Origin: Tupaia tana
Lineage: Eukaryota > Chordata > Mammalia > Scandentia > Tupaiidae
Direction of reading: 5' to 3'
NCBI GenBank assembly: GCA_026018925.1
Contig: JAKSZU010000013.1
Location: forward strand, 76,435,791-76,499,790
DNA: 64,000 nt
Position numbers and translations under genes: made by a program. Below, piece by piece: positions 12,612 to 23,868 of this stretch; position 1 is the first letter of the stretch; every line of letters starts with the position of its first letter. The notes beneath the pieces are model-generated. The model ran no database searches and was not told the DNA's origin. It worked only from the letters and a program-made list of their open reading frames with translations.

Positions 12612-12735
12612 ATTTGATATGAGAGAGACAGAGCGAGAGCCAGACCGAGAGAGAGAAAGTGAGAAAACATTACGCCAGGTCCAGGACTCGAGCCGTGGTC
12701 AGCCATGTGGGAACCCAGCAGACTTAAACACCACA
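12612..12735 (-). mobile_element. tRNA-derived SINE, internally deleted
   Basis: The minus-strand copy keeps the head and B-box-like region (GGACTCGAGCC on plus) and the GA-rich tail, but lacks most of the body. A (TTTA)n run at 12572-12610 is probably its tail. Confidence 0.65.
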
Positions 12736-13361
12736 ATTTTAATATAAATGTTCTCAGGGGACATTGGCTGTACTTTTCTTTCTTTTCCCTACTGTCTGTG
12801 TTTGGTTTCAGGGTAGTATTAGCTTCATGGAATTAAACTGAGAAATGTTACCTCTTTGTTTCCTGTAAGATTGTGCAGAACTAATTTTAATTAATCTTTA
12901 AATATTTGGTAGGATATTATAAAACCGTCTGGGCCTGAAGATTTGAGGATAATAAAATTATTAGTATAATTTTCTTACTACTTATAGGACCATTCAAGTA
13001 ATCTGTTTTACAGAAGGTGAATTGTGATAGTTTGTGCTTTTCAAGGAATTGTTTATTTGTAGAGTTAGTTATGATATTTTCTTATTATCCTTTTGATGTC
13101 TGCAGCTTCTCCAGTAAGATCCCATGTTTCATTTCTGATATTGGCTATTTCTGTTTTTTCTTTTTTCATTTGATTTCAATCTTTCCAGTTAGAATTTTGT
13201 CAATTTTATTGCTCTTTTCAAATAAAATAAACAGCCTTTTTGTTTCATTGACTTTCCTGTTATCTTTCTGTTTTCAGTTCATTGATTTCTGCTCTTGGCT
13301 TATTTCCTTCCTTCGGCCTGCTTTGGGCTTACTTTTCTCTTCTATTTTTACTTTTTCTTTT

Positions 13362-13604
13362 TTTTGGAGAGGTTTTTGCTATAGGGCACATGCACTGAAC
13401 AGAAAGACAGAGAGACAGAAAGCTAGAAATCACCCACCAGGGGAGATGGCCATGCCACAATCCCTTCTCCATTCTCCTCTGGGGATCTTAGGCATGCATG
13501 TACACATGCCTGGTGTGAGTTTGAGCCACTGGGTCTGAGACTTGAACCACAGTCGACTACATGGGAGTCCAGCGATATGGCCATTACGCCAACTGCTGGT
13601 CCCC
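13362..13604 (-). mobile_element. tRNA-derived SINE, full length
   Basis: Contains 'GCTATAGGGCACATGCAC', the body, and a head ending GCTGGTCCC on plus. Flanks resemble each other (TTTTTACTTTTT / TTTTAACTTTTT). Inserted in the antisense L1M. Confidence 0.9.
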
Positions 13605-13897
13605 CATTTTAACTTTTTTATGGTGAAACCTCAGATTATTAATTTGAGAACTGTAATGTTTTCTAATAAGCATTCAATGGTATAAGCATACCCCCTAAGT
13701 AATATTATAGCTTTATCTCACACATTTTGAGATGTTACATTTTCATTTTAAATTCAAAATATTTTCTAATTTTCCTTGACATATCTTCTCTCACTCATGG
13801 ATTTATTTTTACTGTGTTTTTTTTAATTTCAAAATACTTTAGATTTTTCTTTGTCTGCAGTTCTGATTTAATTCCATTATGGCATATATATATATAT

Positions 13898-13927
13898 TTG
13901 TTGTTGTTGTTGTTGTTGTTGTTGTTT
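13898..13927. repeat. (TTG)n microsatellite
   Basis: Ten TTG units directly next to the poly(T) end of a minus-strand SINE, so it is probably an expanded tail. Confidence 0.9.
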
Positions 13928-14204
13928 TTGAGAGATTTTTGCTATAGGGCGCATGCACTCGCCAGAAAGACAGAGAGAGACAGAGAGATAGAAAGACAGA
14001 GAGAGACAGAGAGATAGAAAGCAAGAAATCACTCCCTAGGAGGGATGGCCATGCCGCAATCCTTCTCCTCCATTCTCCTCTCGGGATCTTGGGCAGGCAT
14101 GCACATGCACCCGGCCTGAGTTTAAGTCACTGGGTCTGTGACTTGAACTGCGGTCGACTACATCGGAGTCCAGCGACATAGCCGTTATGCCAACTGCTGG
14201 TCCC
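13928..14204 (-). mobile_element. tRNA-derived SINE, full length
   Basis: Head, B-box-like region and body are complete. The GA-rich region is longer than usual because a 'GACAGAGAGATAGAAA' unit is repeated (13970-14020). Confidence 0.9.
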
Positions 14205-14467
14205 GCAGGGATAATGTTTTACATTTCAATTAAAAAAAATGTTTTAAAAAGAAATTGATAGAATGAAATGCTTCTGTTAGACAGCAAATTCAATACCCCA
14301 AGGTTCTACCTTAATCTGTATTCTACATATATAAGAACAAAGTAAGCTTAAATTAAACAGAAAAATTGCAATAAAAAAAGGAGATATTCACAATGTGTAA
14401 AGCAGAGAAAATCAATAAAACCAATACCTGACTTTCATGAGATCACCAAAATCAGGCTTTCCTGAGT

Positions 14468-14663
14468 TGTGGAGAAGGCAGTAGGGGTTTGCTTCATTGC
14501 ACTAGTACCATATGTGAAGGCTCCAGGTTCAGGTCCCAGGTCTCTCTGAAGACATGGGGTACACCCATCCTGGCTGGATGCAGGGCTGGAGAAGATTATG
14601 GCATGAAGACTTTATCATGGGTGACTTTTTCTTTCTCTTTTTCTTTCATTAAACAAATAAACT
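14468..14663 (+). mobile_element. Second tRNA-SINE type, diverged
   Basis: It has a B-box-like CCAGGTTCAGGTCCC, a G-rich middle, a CT-rich stretch and an AAACAAATAAAC end. The body differs from the main SINE and resembles the copies at 45102 and 45385. Confidence 0.5.
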
Positions 14664-15138
14664 TTGAATAATTTAACATAAGTAGTATATCCCTAACTCT
14701 CAATCAAGTAAATCAGAAGAATTGCAAATTAGTTTTGAAAGAATCAGAGAATTGCCACTGTAGATCTTAGAATAAAAAGATACAAAATTATGGCCACTTT
14801 TAGTTCAATAAATTTGACAATTTCGACAAAATGAGAAAATCTTTTGAAAAATAAAACTTGCCAAAATTGACATAACAGAAAAAAACTGAATAGTTTCACA
14901 TCTACTAAAATGAAATCGAAATTATTATTAAGTGTCTTTCCATAAAGGAAACTCCCATCCCATATTGTCTTTCTAATAAATTTAACTAATCAAGGAAGAA
15001 ATAGTAGTTTTATAGAAAGCCTTGCAGAAAATAGAGGAAGAGAGAAAAATTCCCAGCTTGATTTATAATGCTAATATTAGTCCATTACTAAAACTCTACA
15101 AAGACCTTTCAAAAGAAAATTAATTAAAAGACTGTGGA

Positions 15139-15390
15139 GGCCAGAAGATGGTGCAGTGCTTAAAGCACGGGGCTCCATATGGTTGACCATGGTTGAAGTT
15201 CCGGATTTGGTGGCTTGAAAATCATTCCGGGAGTATGTACATGCAAGCCTAAAATCCCAGAAGAAGAAAGGGTTGCAGCAAGGTCATCTCCTCTGGAGAG
15301 TGATTACTCACTTTCCCTCTCACTGTCTCTCTCTGTCTTTCCAGGGAGTATACACACCCTATGGCCAAAAACCTAAAGAAAAAATAAAGA
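15139..15390 (+). mobile_element. tRNA-derived SINE, old type
   Basis: The head is GGCCAGAAGATGGTGCAGTG. The body keeps 'CCTAAAATCCCAGAAGA' and the CT-rich region, and ends 'CCCTATGGCCAAAAACC'. Confidence 0.82.
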
Positions 15391-15699
15391 AAAAGAGACA
15401 ATACTTAAGAACATCAGAACAGAAACCCTTAAAATACCAGTAAATTGACTCTAATAATCCATATTAAGATAGTAAGCCATAAGCCATTTCCATGTTTTTT
15501 TTTTCTTTTCAGTAGATGGGATAACAGCTTGATATTTATATGGAAAAAATGTGAATACTGACCCTTTGCAACACAGACAGAAGATAACTGAAAATGAGTC
15601 ATAGGCATAAAAGTAATAGTTATAACACATTTAAAAGAAAATGTATTGACCTTACATTTGAAAGAAAATGTAATGACTTTAGATTAGACAAATATTTTC

Positions 15700-15960
15700 T
15701 TTTTTTTTTTTTTAAGAGATTTTTTGCTATAGGGCATGTGTGCTCGCCAGAAAGACAGAGAGAGAGAGAAAGAAAGCGAGAAATCACCCCTAGGGGGGAT
15801 GGCCATGCTGCAATCCCTTCTTCTCCATTCTCCTCTCGGGATCTTGGGCACGCACACACATGTGCTCAGTGTGAGTTTAAGCCATTGGGTCCGGGACTCA
15901 AACTGCGGTCGACTACATGGGAGTCCAGCGAGATAGCCATTATGCCATCTGCTGGTCCCA
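15700..15960 (-). mobile_element. tRNA-derived SINE, full length
   Basis: Complete minus-strand copy. Flanking duplications are diverged: AGACAAATATTTTCTT (15685-15700) and GGCAAACATTTCTT on the right. Confidence 0.9.
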
Positions 15961-16104
15961 AGGCAAACATTTCTTAGGCCCCAAAAATCACAAAGAGAAA
16001 AGCTGATAAGTTAATTTCATCAAAATTAAATTTTTAAAAAACTCATCAAAAGACAGTATTAAGAAAATGAAAAGACAAGCTACAAAATAGAAGCTATTTG
16101 TAAT

Positions 16105-16255
16105 GTATAGACTTGGCAGAAAAATGCTTCAAAATGTATAAGGACCTCTTTGATTGGGCCAATATTCAGTGTATTCTGGATGGGAGAATTCATTTTATAT
16201 GCTGGAATGATATACATTGAATGAATATAAAAGAAATTTTTAAAAAGACACACAA
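16105..16255 (+). mobile_element. L1 3'UTR tail
   Basis: Matches the last part of the L1 3' end seen at 10033-10440, with 'CAGTGTATTCTGGATGG' and 'GATATACATTGAATGAAT'. Confidence 0.75.
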
Positions 16256-16259
16256 AAAA

Positions 16260-17180
16260 ATAAAAATAAATTACCAGCAAAAAATGAAAAAGACCTCTTG
16301 AAACTCCCTTGTTGACATTTGCATGAGTGGTAGGTAAAACTAACTGATGATACCTTAGCATAAATCAAAGTAGTACAATATATTGTACTCAAAGTAATGG
16401 CATTTTCACTGCTGTGCATTTGACTTTCTTTTTAATGACATTTCACTTAAGCAACTTTGGTGGAGCTATAAAAATTATCAGATTTTTTATATCTCAACTC
16501 CTTGAGCACATGTCTTTAATAATCCGTTGATGAAATGGGAATTATATAGGATGCAATTCTGTGGCATACCAATTCATGATGGTTATTTTACACAAATTCA
16601 GTTGTTCAGTTTGAGGTCTGAACCAACTATTCTTTTTTGTGGAATAACATTTTTATTTGAGCAAATAACTGACAGACCATAGTTATTTGGTAGATATTTC
16701 TAAAAAATGAACATAGCGAGCTTGTCATATGGATCTGACATATTTGTCGCCAATAATGAAATTTTAGCTGTTAAATGAAAATTAGAATTTTGGCACACTT
16801 GTACTTGTTATTGTGAGTTTGACATTCTCTTAATATTTAAAGACTTTTCCGATAAAGTGCTGGTACTGATTTTGTTTTCTTCATTTTTGATATTGTATTA
16901 TGAAAAAGGCTAACATTTAGAAGATATGTTCAACTCAGTAGATAGTATTTTTCAGTGACCGATTTGAGAGTAAAATAGCCTCTGAAAGTGCAGGAAAGAT
17001 CAATACATTTTAATAAAACAAAATATGAAAAATTTATTGATATTATTTTAGTTCCACACTGGAACAAAATTTTAATAAGCTATTGTTACATTTGCTTTCT
17101 AATATCAAGGGAGAATATACACACTACCTGAAAAGACCCCTGAAAATACTCCACCCTTTTCCCATTACTTATTTCTTTCA
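16260..17180. other. Unassigned stretch
   Basis: AT-rich DNA without a recognised gene or repeat. Confidence 0.4.
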
Positions 17181-17184
17181 GTCA

Positions 17185-17305
17185 TAGGTAAGGAACCTAG
17201 TTTGCCCAAAGTTACACAGCTAGAAAGTAGAAAACCATCCAGGATTTGAACTCAGATTTTCCCACTAAAGAACCCATACTATTATCTATTGCACCATCAC
17301 AGTAA
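17185..17305 (+). repeat. MIR-type ancient SINE
   Basis: Carries the MIR signature 'TTGCCCAAAGTTACACAGCT' followed by 'GGATTTGAACTCAGATTT' and a 'CTATTGCACCATC' end. Confidence 0.85.
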
Positions 17306-17309
17306 GTTA

Positions 17310-20125
17310 GTATACTCCTGGGTCTGTGCCAGATATGAGGTAGTAATCACATTCCCCTTTGCATAGAAATGCAAGATTCTCTTGTTTCTTGTCATGAATT
17401 GGGAGCAAGGAGAGATATATTTAAATTCATTGCAGAGAACAAAGGTTTTGATTTGGTCCTGAGACTCATATTAGTGAATCATTTTATGCCAGTCTAATGA
17501 GATACTGTCAGTTATACTTCTGTAGAGAAAGGAAGGCAAGAACAATGTCTAATATGTCTCTATTTTTAGTACCTGGTGTGGTGCCTGACACAGAAGGGTC
17601 AACAAGTATTTTGTAAGTAGAAAGTGCTTTATACTGAAAGTTTTCTACTTTCAATAAAGAAAAATGATTTTATAATTGAACTCTGAGGCACTTGGACAAT
17701 AAATAAAGCAGATGTTTTTGCAGGAGGTCTGTTATGTTACTTGTACCCTCACTACAAGTGGTTCATTTGTAAGACACAGCTATAGTCCTGGAGGCTTTGC
17801 TAACTTTTACATAGGAGTGGGAAGTGAACGAAACCATAACTGGAAGCAAAAGGCCATGTCATTTTAGGGAGGAGCATGCATAAGGAATGAAAGTGAAAAA
17901 AATACTCAATGTTACAGGACTGAAAGTATTTCTAATATGCTTGGATTAAAGACTACATAAATAGAAAAAAGAAAAGCTGGCAAGGCAGTCTAGGACAGAA
18001 TTGAAAAAAAAAGACTATTTGACTTTAAACCCGATCCTCCTAACATCTGATTTGACTGGACAATTGGAGACCCTAAAATATAAAGGAAGAAATGGGCAAG
18101 AAGAACAAAAGCAATGTGATAGAAAATTTTAAGCATGGATGTGGCTCCATGAACCAACCTTGAGAATGTAGCACAATAGTTACAAAAGCAGTAACCAGAG
18201 ATTTAATTAAAATTTTCCTAAATAGGGAAAAGTCTACTGCAAAGACAGATAAAAGGCATTGCCTATATTTTAGGCAAAATCACTGGAAAAGTAACCGCTC
18301 TAAATCTATCTTGGCCTTCATATTTACTTTCTCTTACAAAGCACTCTCCATAGCTATCATAGAAAGCTGATATATTCAAACTCAAATTCAATATGTGAGA
18401 CTTGTCAATTCATTAGTTTTTCAACTACAGGCACACTGTGAAAATTTACAATGCTTTTTACTGCCTCTACATTTTCCAACCTACTGATAGCATACAGACC
18501 TAACTCAGAAATCAAAGATGGAAATCAAGTTTAGTTTGTATTAGGTACTTGACCCTGAGAGTCCAAGTAATAGTGTCAGAATCAACAAGTCTCTTTAAGG
18601 CTCCTCTCATTATTTGCTCCAGACCTCAGGTGTTCTCCTCTTTCCTTCTTCCCTCTGAACCTACATACTCAAGTCATGCTGACTACACACCTAATTTTAT
18701 ATTTCCATTGTTTCATTTTGGTTTTAATCACTGGGATGTTTTTGTAGGTCCTTTGCTGAAATTTCTAAGCACATCTTCCACCTAAAACTGCATCTTTTTT
18801 TTTTCCCTGTAAAAACCAGTCCCTGCCCCATTCCCAGGTCCAGCTTTACTTTCTAGCCCTTGCTAAGCATTTACTCTCCTGTGTTCCCAGACAGGGAACT
18901 TGGAATCTTATAATATTTACAGCTAAAGATATTCTAGCAAACAATTTAAGTCATAATTTGCTTCTTTCTCTAAGAGAAAAGTGGAAGTTCAGAAGAGTAA
19001 CATGAAACTAAGTATTGTTACTACAGAATCCCTTAAATCGATGATGATCCAACATATCGCATGAAACCACATCAAATAATCCAAATAAAAAGACATGTTG
19101 CATGTTAAATTTATAAATGTAGCAACTGCCACATTTATAAATTGGATGAACTTTTTAGCACTGAATTTTTCAGGGTGAAAACAACAGTTCAGTGTGTTGG
19201 TACAAAGACCTGTTTTAGCCATGCGCAGTTGGTGACAGATTCCACTGAAGCTGCAATTAGCAGTCTTCATGTTTTTACATTTCTTTCCGAAGAACACATG
19301 TTCATAGCTTTTTCAGTTCAGTGTTTTAACTGCTCATCCAAATTGTCATTCTTAACCCATATTCCTGTTTGCACTGAAAGCACTCCATTTCAAGTAGTAT
19401 TTTCTTACAGCATGTATACTCATATTATTCCATGTTAAAAGGTTTCAAAGTGAGCTCTTCTTAGTAACATCTTTTTGGTTGGTGTGATTCAAATTACAAA
19501 GTAAGCAGGTAGCCAAGGATGGATCGCAACATGAGGATGCTGTTGGGAGTACATAATGAAATGTAATTATCATTGCTACCTAAAGCTTATTTGTGCTCTA
19601 AATTTTATTTGAAGCATTAAAGGGAAGTTAAAACTGATTTAGCCCCCAACTTAGTGACCTACTGAGAAAAAGTCCACTTCAGAGGCTACACTAACTTCAT
19701 GTGTGCATTTAAACATTGTGTGCATTAGTGTTCAGGTTGGTGCCTTGAAGATCTGACCTTTGGATAAGGTCTTCTATTCAAGAACAAGGAGAAACCCAGA
19801 CTTAGTCTGGTATAAACCATTTTACATCTAAAGCTAAGGTAACATTTAGAAATGCAGGGGCAATGTGCACAGAACTCAGATTCAAATACTGATAATTAAG
19901 AATTTCCCAGGTTCACAAGATTTACAAATAACTTAATCACGTACAGTCACACAGGCAAATGCACCCATATTGTCTCCTGCATTCACTGGCCATAGAATAG
20001 TCTGGTGCAAGTTATTATTGGTCTTTGCAATTTTATAAAGAGGTGGAAAAGTTTTGAATGTATCCTTTTTTGAACAACTTTCTCTCTTTATAAAAATATA
20101 TCTTTGCTATTGAAAACACATGAAA
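17310..20125. other. Unassigned stretch, weak L2-like tail near 17560-17625
   Basis: The piece at 17560-17625 resembles the L2 3' end ('GGTGCCTGACACAGAAGG'). The rest is unrecognised. Overlapping open frames at 18989-19297 (minus) and 19142-19438 (plus, 98 codons) show no domain and no splice or promoter context I trust. Confidence 0.35.
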
Positions 20126-20128
20126 GAT

Positions 20129-20358
20129 GGGACCACTAAATGGTGTAATGGTTAGTGTCACTGGACTCCCATGTAGTCGACTGGGGTTCAAGTTCCAGAC
20201 CCAGTGGCTTAAAACTCGCATGCCCAAAATCCCAAGAAGAGAAAGAAGAAATTGCAGCGTAGCCATCCCCCTGGGGGACAGGGGTGATTTCTCACTTTCT
20301 GTCTCTCTGATAAGCTCACATGCCCTATAGCAAAAAATCTCTCTCTTAAAAAAAAATA
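20129..20358 (+). mobile_element. tRNA-derived SINE
   Basis: The head is GGGACCACTAAATGGTGTAA and the B-box-like motif is GGTTCAAGTTC. A piece of the body is missing after 'GGCTTAAAACTCGCATGCCC'. It ends in an A/AAT tail. Confidence 0.88.
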
Positions 20359-20359
20359 A

Positions 20360-20845
20360 TAATAAAATAAAATACATAGAAGACAATACAAATCACCCAC
20401 AATGTCATTACCTAATTATAACCACTCCACATTGCATGTATATACTTTTGGTAGTTCTATATATTACAGAACCATTATATAGGTAAAATATATTTTTGTT
20501 TTAAAAGGTGCCTAATTATATAAAATTTTTCTTTAACAACATATGAACAATTTGCATGTCTTCAAGTGTCTTACTACACACTTTTAAATTAAGTATATAA
20601 TTCAATGCTTTTTATCAAAGTTTAGCATATATGTTCTCTCTCAATATATATATTGTACATATATATATATATGTACACGCACACACACACATCTGCTGTA
20701 ATTATGAAAAAAATCTATAGAAATAATTATGGAAATTATTTATGATATTTTGTAAAAAGAAAGAGATAAAGTGCAAAAGTTATGTACCTTTTAAAAAATC
20801 CATTATATATGTATATGTGTATAAATATGGAAAGATAGATTTTTT
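20360..20845. other. Unassigned AT-rich DNA with TA and CA runs
   Basis: Simple (TA)n and (CA)n runs sit at about 20645-20692; otherwise nothing recognised. Confidence 0.5.
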
Positions 20846-20846
20846 T

Positions 20847-21122
20847 TATTCTTTTTTTTTCTTTTTTTAGAGAGGTTTTTGCTATAGGGTGCGTGCGCTC
20901 GCCAGAAAGACAGAAAGAGACAGAGAGACAGGAAGCAAGAAATCACCCCCTGGGGGGATGGCCACGCCGCAATCCCTTCACCTCCATTCCCCTCTTGGGA
21001 TCTTGGACATGCACGCATGCACAAGCACCCAGCGTGAGTTTAAGCCACTGGGTCTGAGACTTGAACCGCGGTCGACTACATGGGAGTCCAGCGACATAGC
21101 CATTACACTAATTACTGGTCCC
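20847..21122 (-). mobile_element. tRNA-derived SINE, full length
   Basis: Complete minus-strand copy with a CGCGGTCGACTACATGGGAG head region. Flanks ATAGATTTTTTT and ATAGATCTTTTT act as duplications. Confidence 0.9.
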
Positions 21123-21124
21123 AA

Positions 21125-22905
21125 AAAAATAGATCTTTTTAAATAATCTAACAATGGGGTATTTGATTGTTTCCAGATTTTGTAGCTGTAAGTCTTCAAT
21201 GAACATTGGTTTGGCTAAATTGTTGTACATCTGTAGGTATTTCTGTGCTTCTTCAGTGCCTTTTACATGGTAAGTATGTAATGAGTATTTGATAGATTAT
21301 TAATTTTTAAAGTATTTATATATTTAATTGGAAATATATAATAATGCCTTCGATAAGATTTACTAATAGTGTAAATATATTAAAAATGGTAGTAAATTTT
21401 ATTACTTATATTTTTGCTATGACCTTGTAAGATGTCTCTGTCTTTTATTTATTCTCTCTTAAGTCCATTGTCCACACAGCTTCCAGTATCCCCCTAAAAT
21501 ACAAATCTTACAATTTTATTATTTTTATCTTCTATATTTATTCTGTATATCCATCAAACAAGTATTAAAAGACAGGTATATTCTAACAATAGTTGACACT
21601 TCCAGACTCAGTCTTGATCACACCACTCCTTCTAGGAAATATCCAAATTAGATCCAACAACAATAATATTTTCATCTGTGTTTCCTTAGCACTTAAATGA
21701 CAATGAATAATCTATTTTTGTTAGCATGAGTTTAGAATAAAGTAACCCCAATGCTTCATAGATGTCGAACCAGTTTTAGAAGCTTTCAATAAAAGTGATT
21801 AGATATTATTCTGCTTTAAAAATTAGAACAGTCATGAGAAATTGGTATTTAGAAGTCATTTGTATTTGTGTGACAGAGGTAAACAGGATACCACAAATTT
21901 CTGTACTTCACCTATTTCTGCTTTCAAACACAATGAATTCAAAATGTAACATTTATTATATAGTTTCACTTTCTCTTTGCTCAAGCTCTGTATTCCTCTT
22001 TGTGTGGATAAGAGATAAATTGGTTAAAAAGCAAACAAACAAAATCAATATTGTATTTAGGAAATTATGACTCTTAAAAATTCTAGACTATTGTAAAGGA
22101 AAAAAATTTGACTTAGGTTAGCATAGTTTATATGGAGTACTGCTGTTTGGTGCATTGTCATGTCATGATTTAACTTATTTATAGACAATTTTTACCCTTG
22201 TCTTCCAGATTTATCACTTAAATGAGCTTTCCTGATCCATGAAAATTGCTAGTAACCTTTTCATGCCCTGAATTTTTGCACCCCAGCCTACCAAAGAGTC
22301 AGGCTAAGATGAACTTTAAATAACAGTGCTGAATATGTTTTATGGCTTGCCTCAACGTTGGAGAACAGAAACATTTATATTATGTGTGAAAACATTCGAT
22401 ATGGCTATAAAAGACTGCTGATTTGGGCAGACTGGAGAAAGTACAGGATAGTCATTCAGGAGGACACAGAAAATGGGGTCTGCACGAGTCAGGGCCTAGA
22501 AAAACTGACCCAGAAACAAGCTGATTCTTGAAATGGTATTGGGATGGAACATTGCTCTTTCTGTTGCCTTGAGATACCAATTGGGCAGTTAGAGATATAG
22601 CAAGGGAAATCCAGGCATGACGAATGCCTAGAGTCGTGAGTAACGTGGAAACTCTTCAGAAAAGCACTGGGTAGCCTTTTAGGGAAAAAAAAAAAATTGC
22701 TAGGTTTAATTAAGGGGCAACTCATCAACTCAGGATACTTCTCTGTGTTTCTTTTTTTCCCAAACTCTTCCCCCCAACACACACACACACACACACCACA
22801 CATACCTCTAAACCAAAGCAGGATTCAATGTATCCAACCAATCTGAGTGGCTCTTACCTGTGTCCTTCAGGTACATAGATTTTCTTCTTACAAATCTTGT
22901 TCTCT
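21125..22905. other. Unassigned stretch with a short CA repeat
   Basis: No gene or repeat family recognised apart from (AC)n at 22776-22796. Confidence 0.4.
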
Positions 22906-22907
22906 AT

Positions 22908-23098
22908 AATCAAGTCCCAGGTCCAGTAACTTGAAAAACATGCTGGGTTTGTTCATGTGCATCCCCAATATCCCTGTGGAAGGGAGAAAGGGAAGAGAAG
23001 GGATTGTAGAATGACCATGCTCCATAGGGGGTCATTTCTCGCTGGAACTCTTTTCCTCATGAGCACATGCACCCTGTGGCAAAATTAAAAATAAAAAA
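22908..23098 (+). mobile_element. tRNA-derived SINE, 5'-truncated
   Basis: Starts near the B-box-like region ('CAAGTCCCAGGTCC') and continues through the body to 'GAGCACATGCACCCTGTGGC' and an A-rich tail. Confidence 0.8.
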
Positions 23099-23099
23099 T

Positions 23100-23595
23100 A
23101 GTTTCTTGATGAATTAGAATGAACACATCTGCTCAAGTATATGGAGACTGTCTTAGCTCCAGAATGTCTGGATAGGAGGGTTAGAAACAGAAATATGATT
23201 GGAAAGGTAGGTAGTCCTAGGGAATTGGAAGTCACATTTATTTAGCTCCATTCCCAGAAGAGCAGAGCATGAGTACTAACCTCAGGATTTATCATTGATC
23301 TACTGTTATTGTGGTTACCACTGAAGCTTAGAGTTTAAAATCCAAGGGAAGGCCAATTCTTGCAGTATTTGGGGGATAAAAGATGGAAGAGTGGGTGGTG
23401 GAGGTAGAAGGTTCTGGGAAGTGGGGTGTAGGGGGAAAGTACAGAGGAGCAAAAGGGAATGAATTGTTGAAAATGAATTATGAATTACAAGTAACATTAA
23501 AAAACAAGTTTGATCTATTTATTCACTGGTATTATAGCCAGTCTTCATCAGAGATACTAAAAATACTTAAACATTTTAAAGTGTGTAATATATTA
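23100..23595. other. Unassigned stretch
   Basis: Contains a purine-rich tract at 23370-23460. No gene or repeat recognised. Confidence 0.4.
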
Positions 23596-23868
23596 GGTCT
23601 GCTGTTGGTGGTTAATACAGGCTGGATTTCACATGGCTGACTATATGGTTGGAGTCCCAGCCTTGGTGGCTAGAGAAACATGCCAGGTGCTTGTGCATGC
23701 CTTCCCAAAATACCAAAGGAAGGGAAAAGTGGAGAAAGGATTGCAGAATGACTGTGCCCAGTGAGGGGTGTTTTTTTGGTTTTTTTTTTTTTTTTGCTTC
23801 CTCTCACACTCTCTCTGTTTCTCTCCAGTGAGTACAAGCATCCTCTGGCAAGTTTTTTTCTAAAGTAT
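23596..23868 (+). mobile_element. tRNA-derived SINE, old
   Basis: Diverged head, B-box-like 'GTTGGAGTCCC', body 'CCCAAAATACCAAAGG', CT-rich end, and an internal T-rich run at 23770-23795. Confidence 0.78.

Larger units (their letters stand above)
10815..13885 (-). mobile_element. Old L1 (L1M-type) in antisense, 3'UTR through ORF2
   Basis: Read on the minus strand, the block runs from the 3'UTR (near 10815-11640) back through ORF2 to about 13885. The segment at 11990-12540 corresponds to the reverse transcriptase core region, and 12740-13350 to the upstream part of ORF2. Many stops and gaps show it is long dead. SINEs at 11014-11256, 12612-12735 and 13362-13604 interrupt it. The call rests on recall of the L1 consensus order, not an alignment. 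Confidence 0.8.
14215..16105 (+). mobile_element. Old L1 (L1M-type) ORF2 fragments, sense
   Basis: Patches at 14215-14465, 14690-15135, 15400-15690 and 15962-16105 follow the order of L1 ORF2 toward its C-terminus. The last patch resembles the 'TCATCAAAATTAAA' region near the end of ORF2. Stops and gaps are abundant. SINEs interrupt it at 14468, 15139 and 15700. Confidence 0.6.

Noticed and set aside
13017-13538. 173-codon open frame on plus
   Set aside because: It is the complement of L1 ORF2 followed by SINE sequence; the product is low-complexity and Phe/Ser rich.
18989-19438. Processed pseudogene from overlapping frames of about 100 codons
   Set aside because: No protein family recognised in either strand and no poly(A) or duplication seen.
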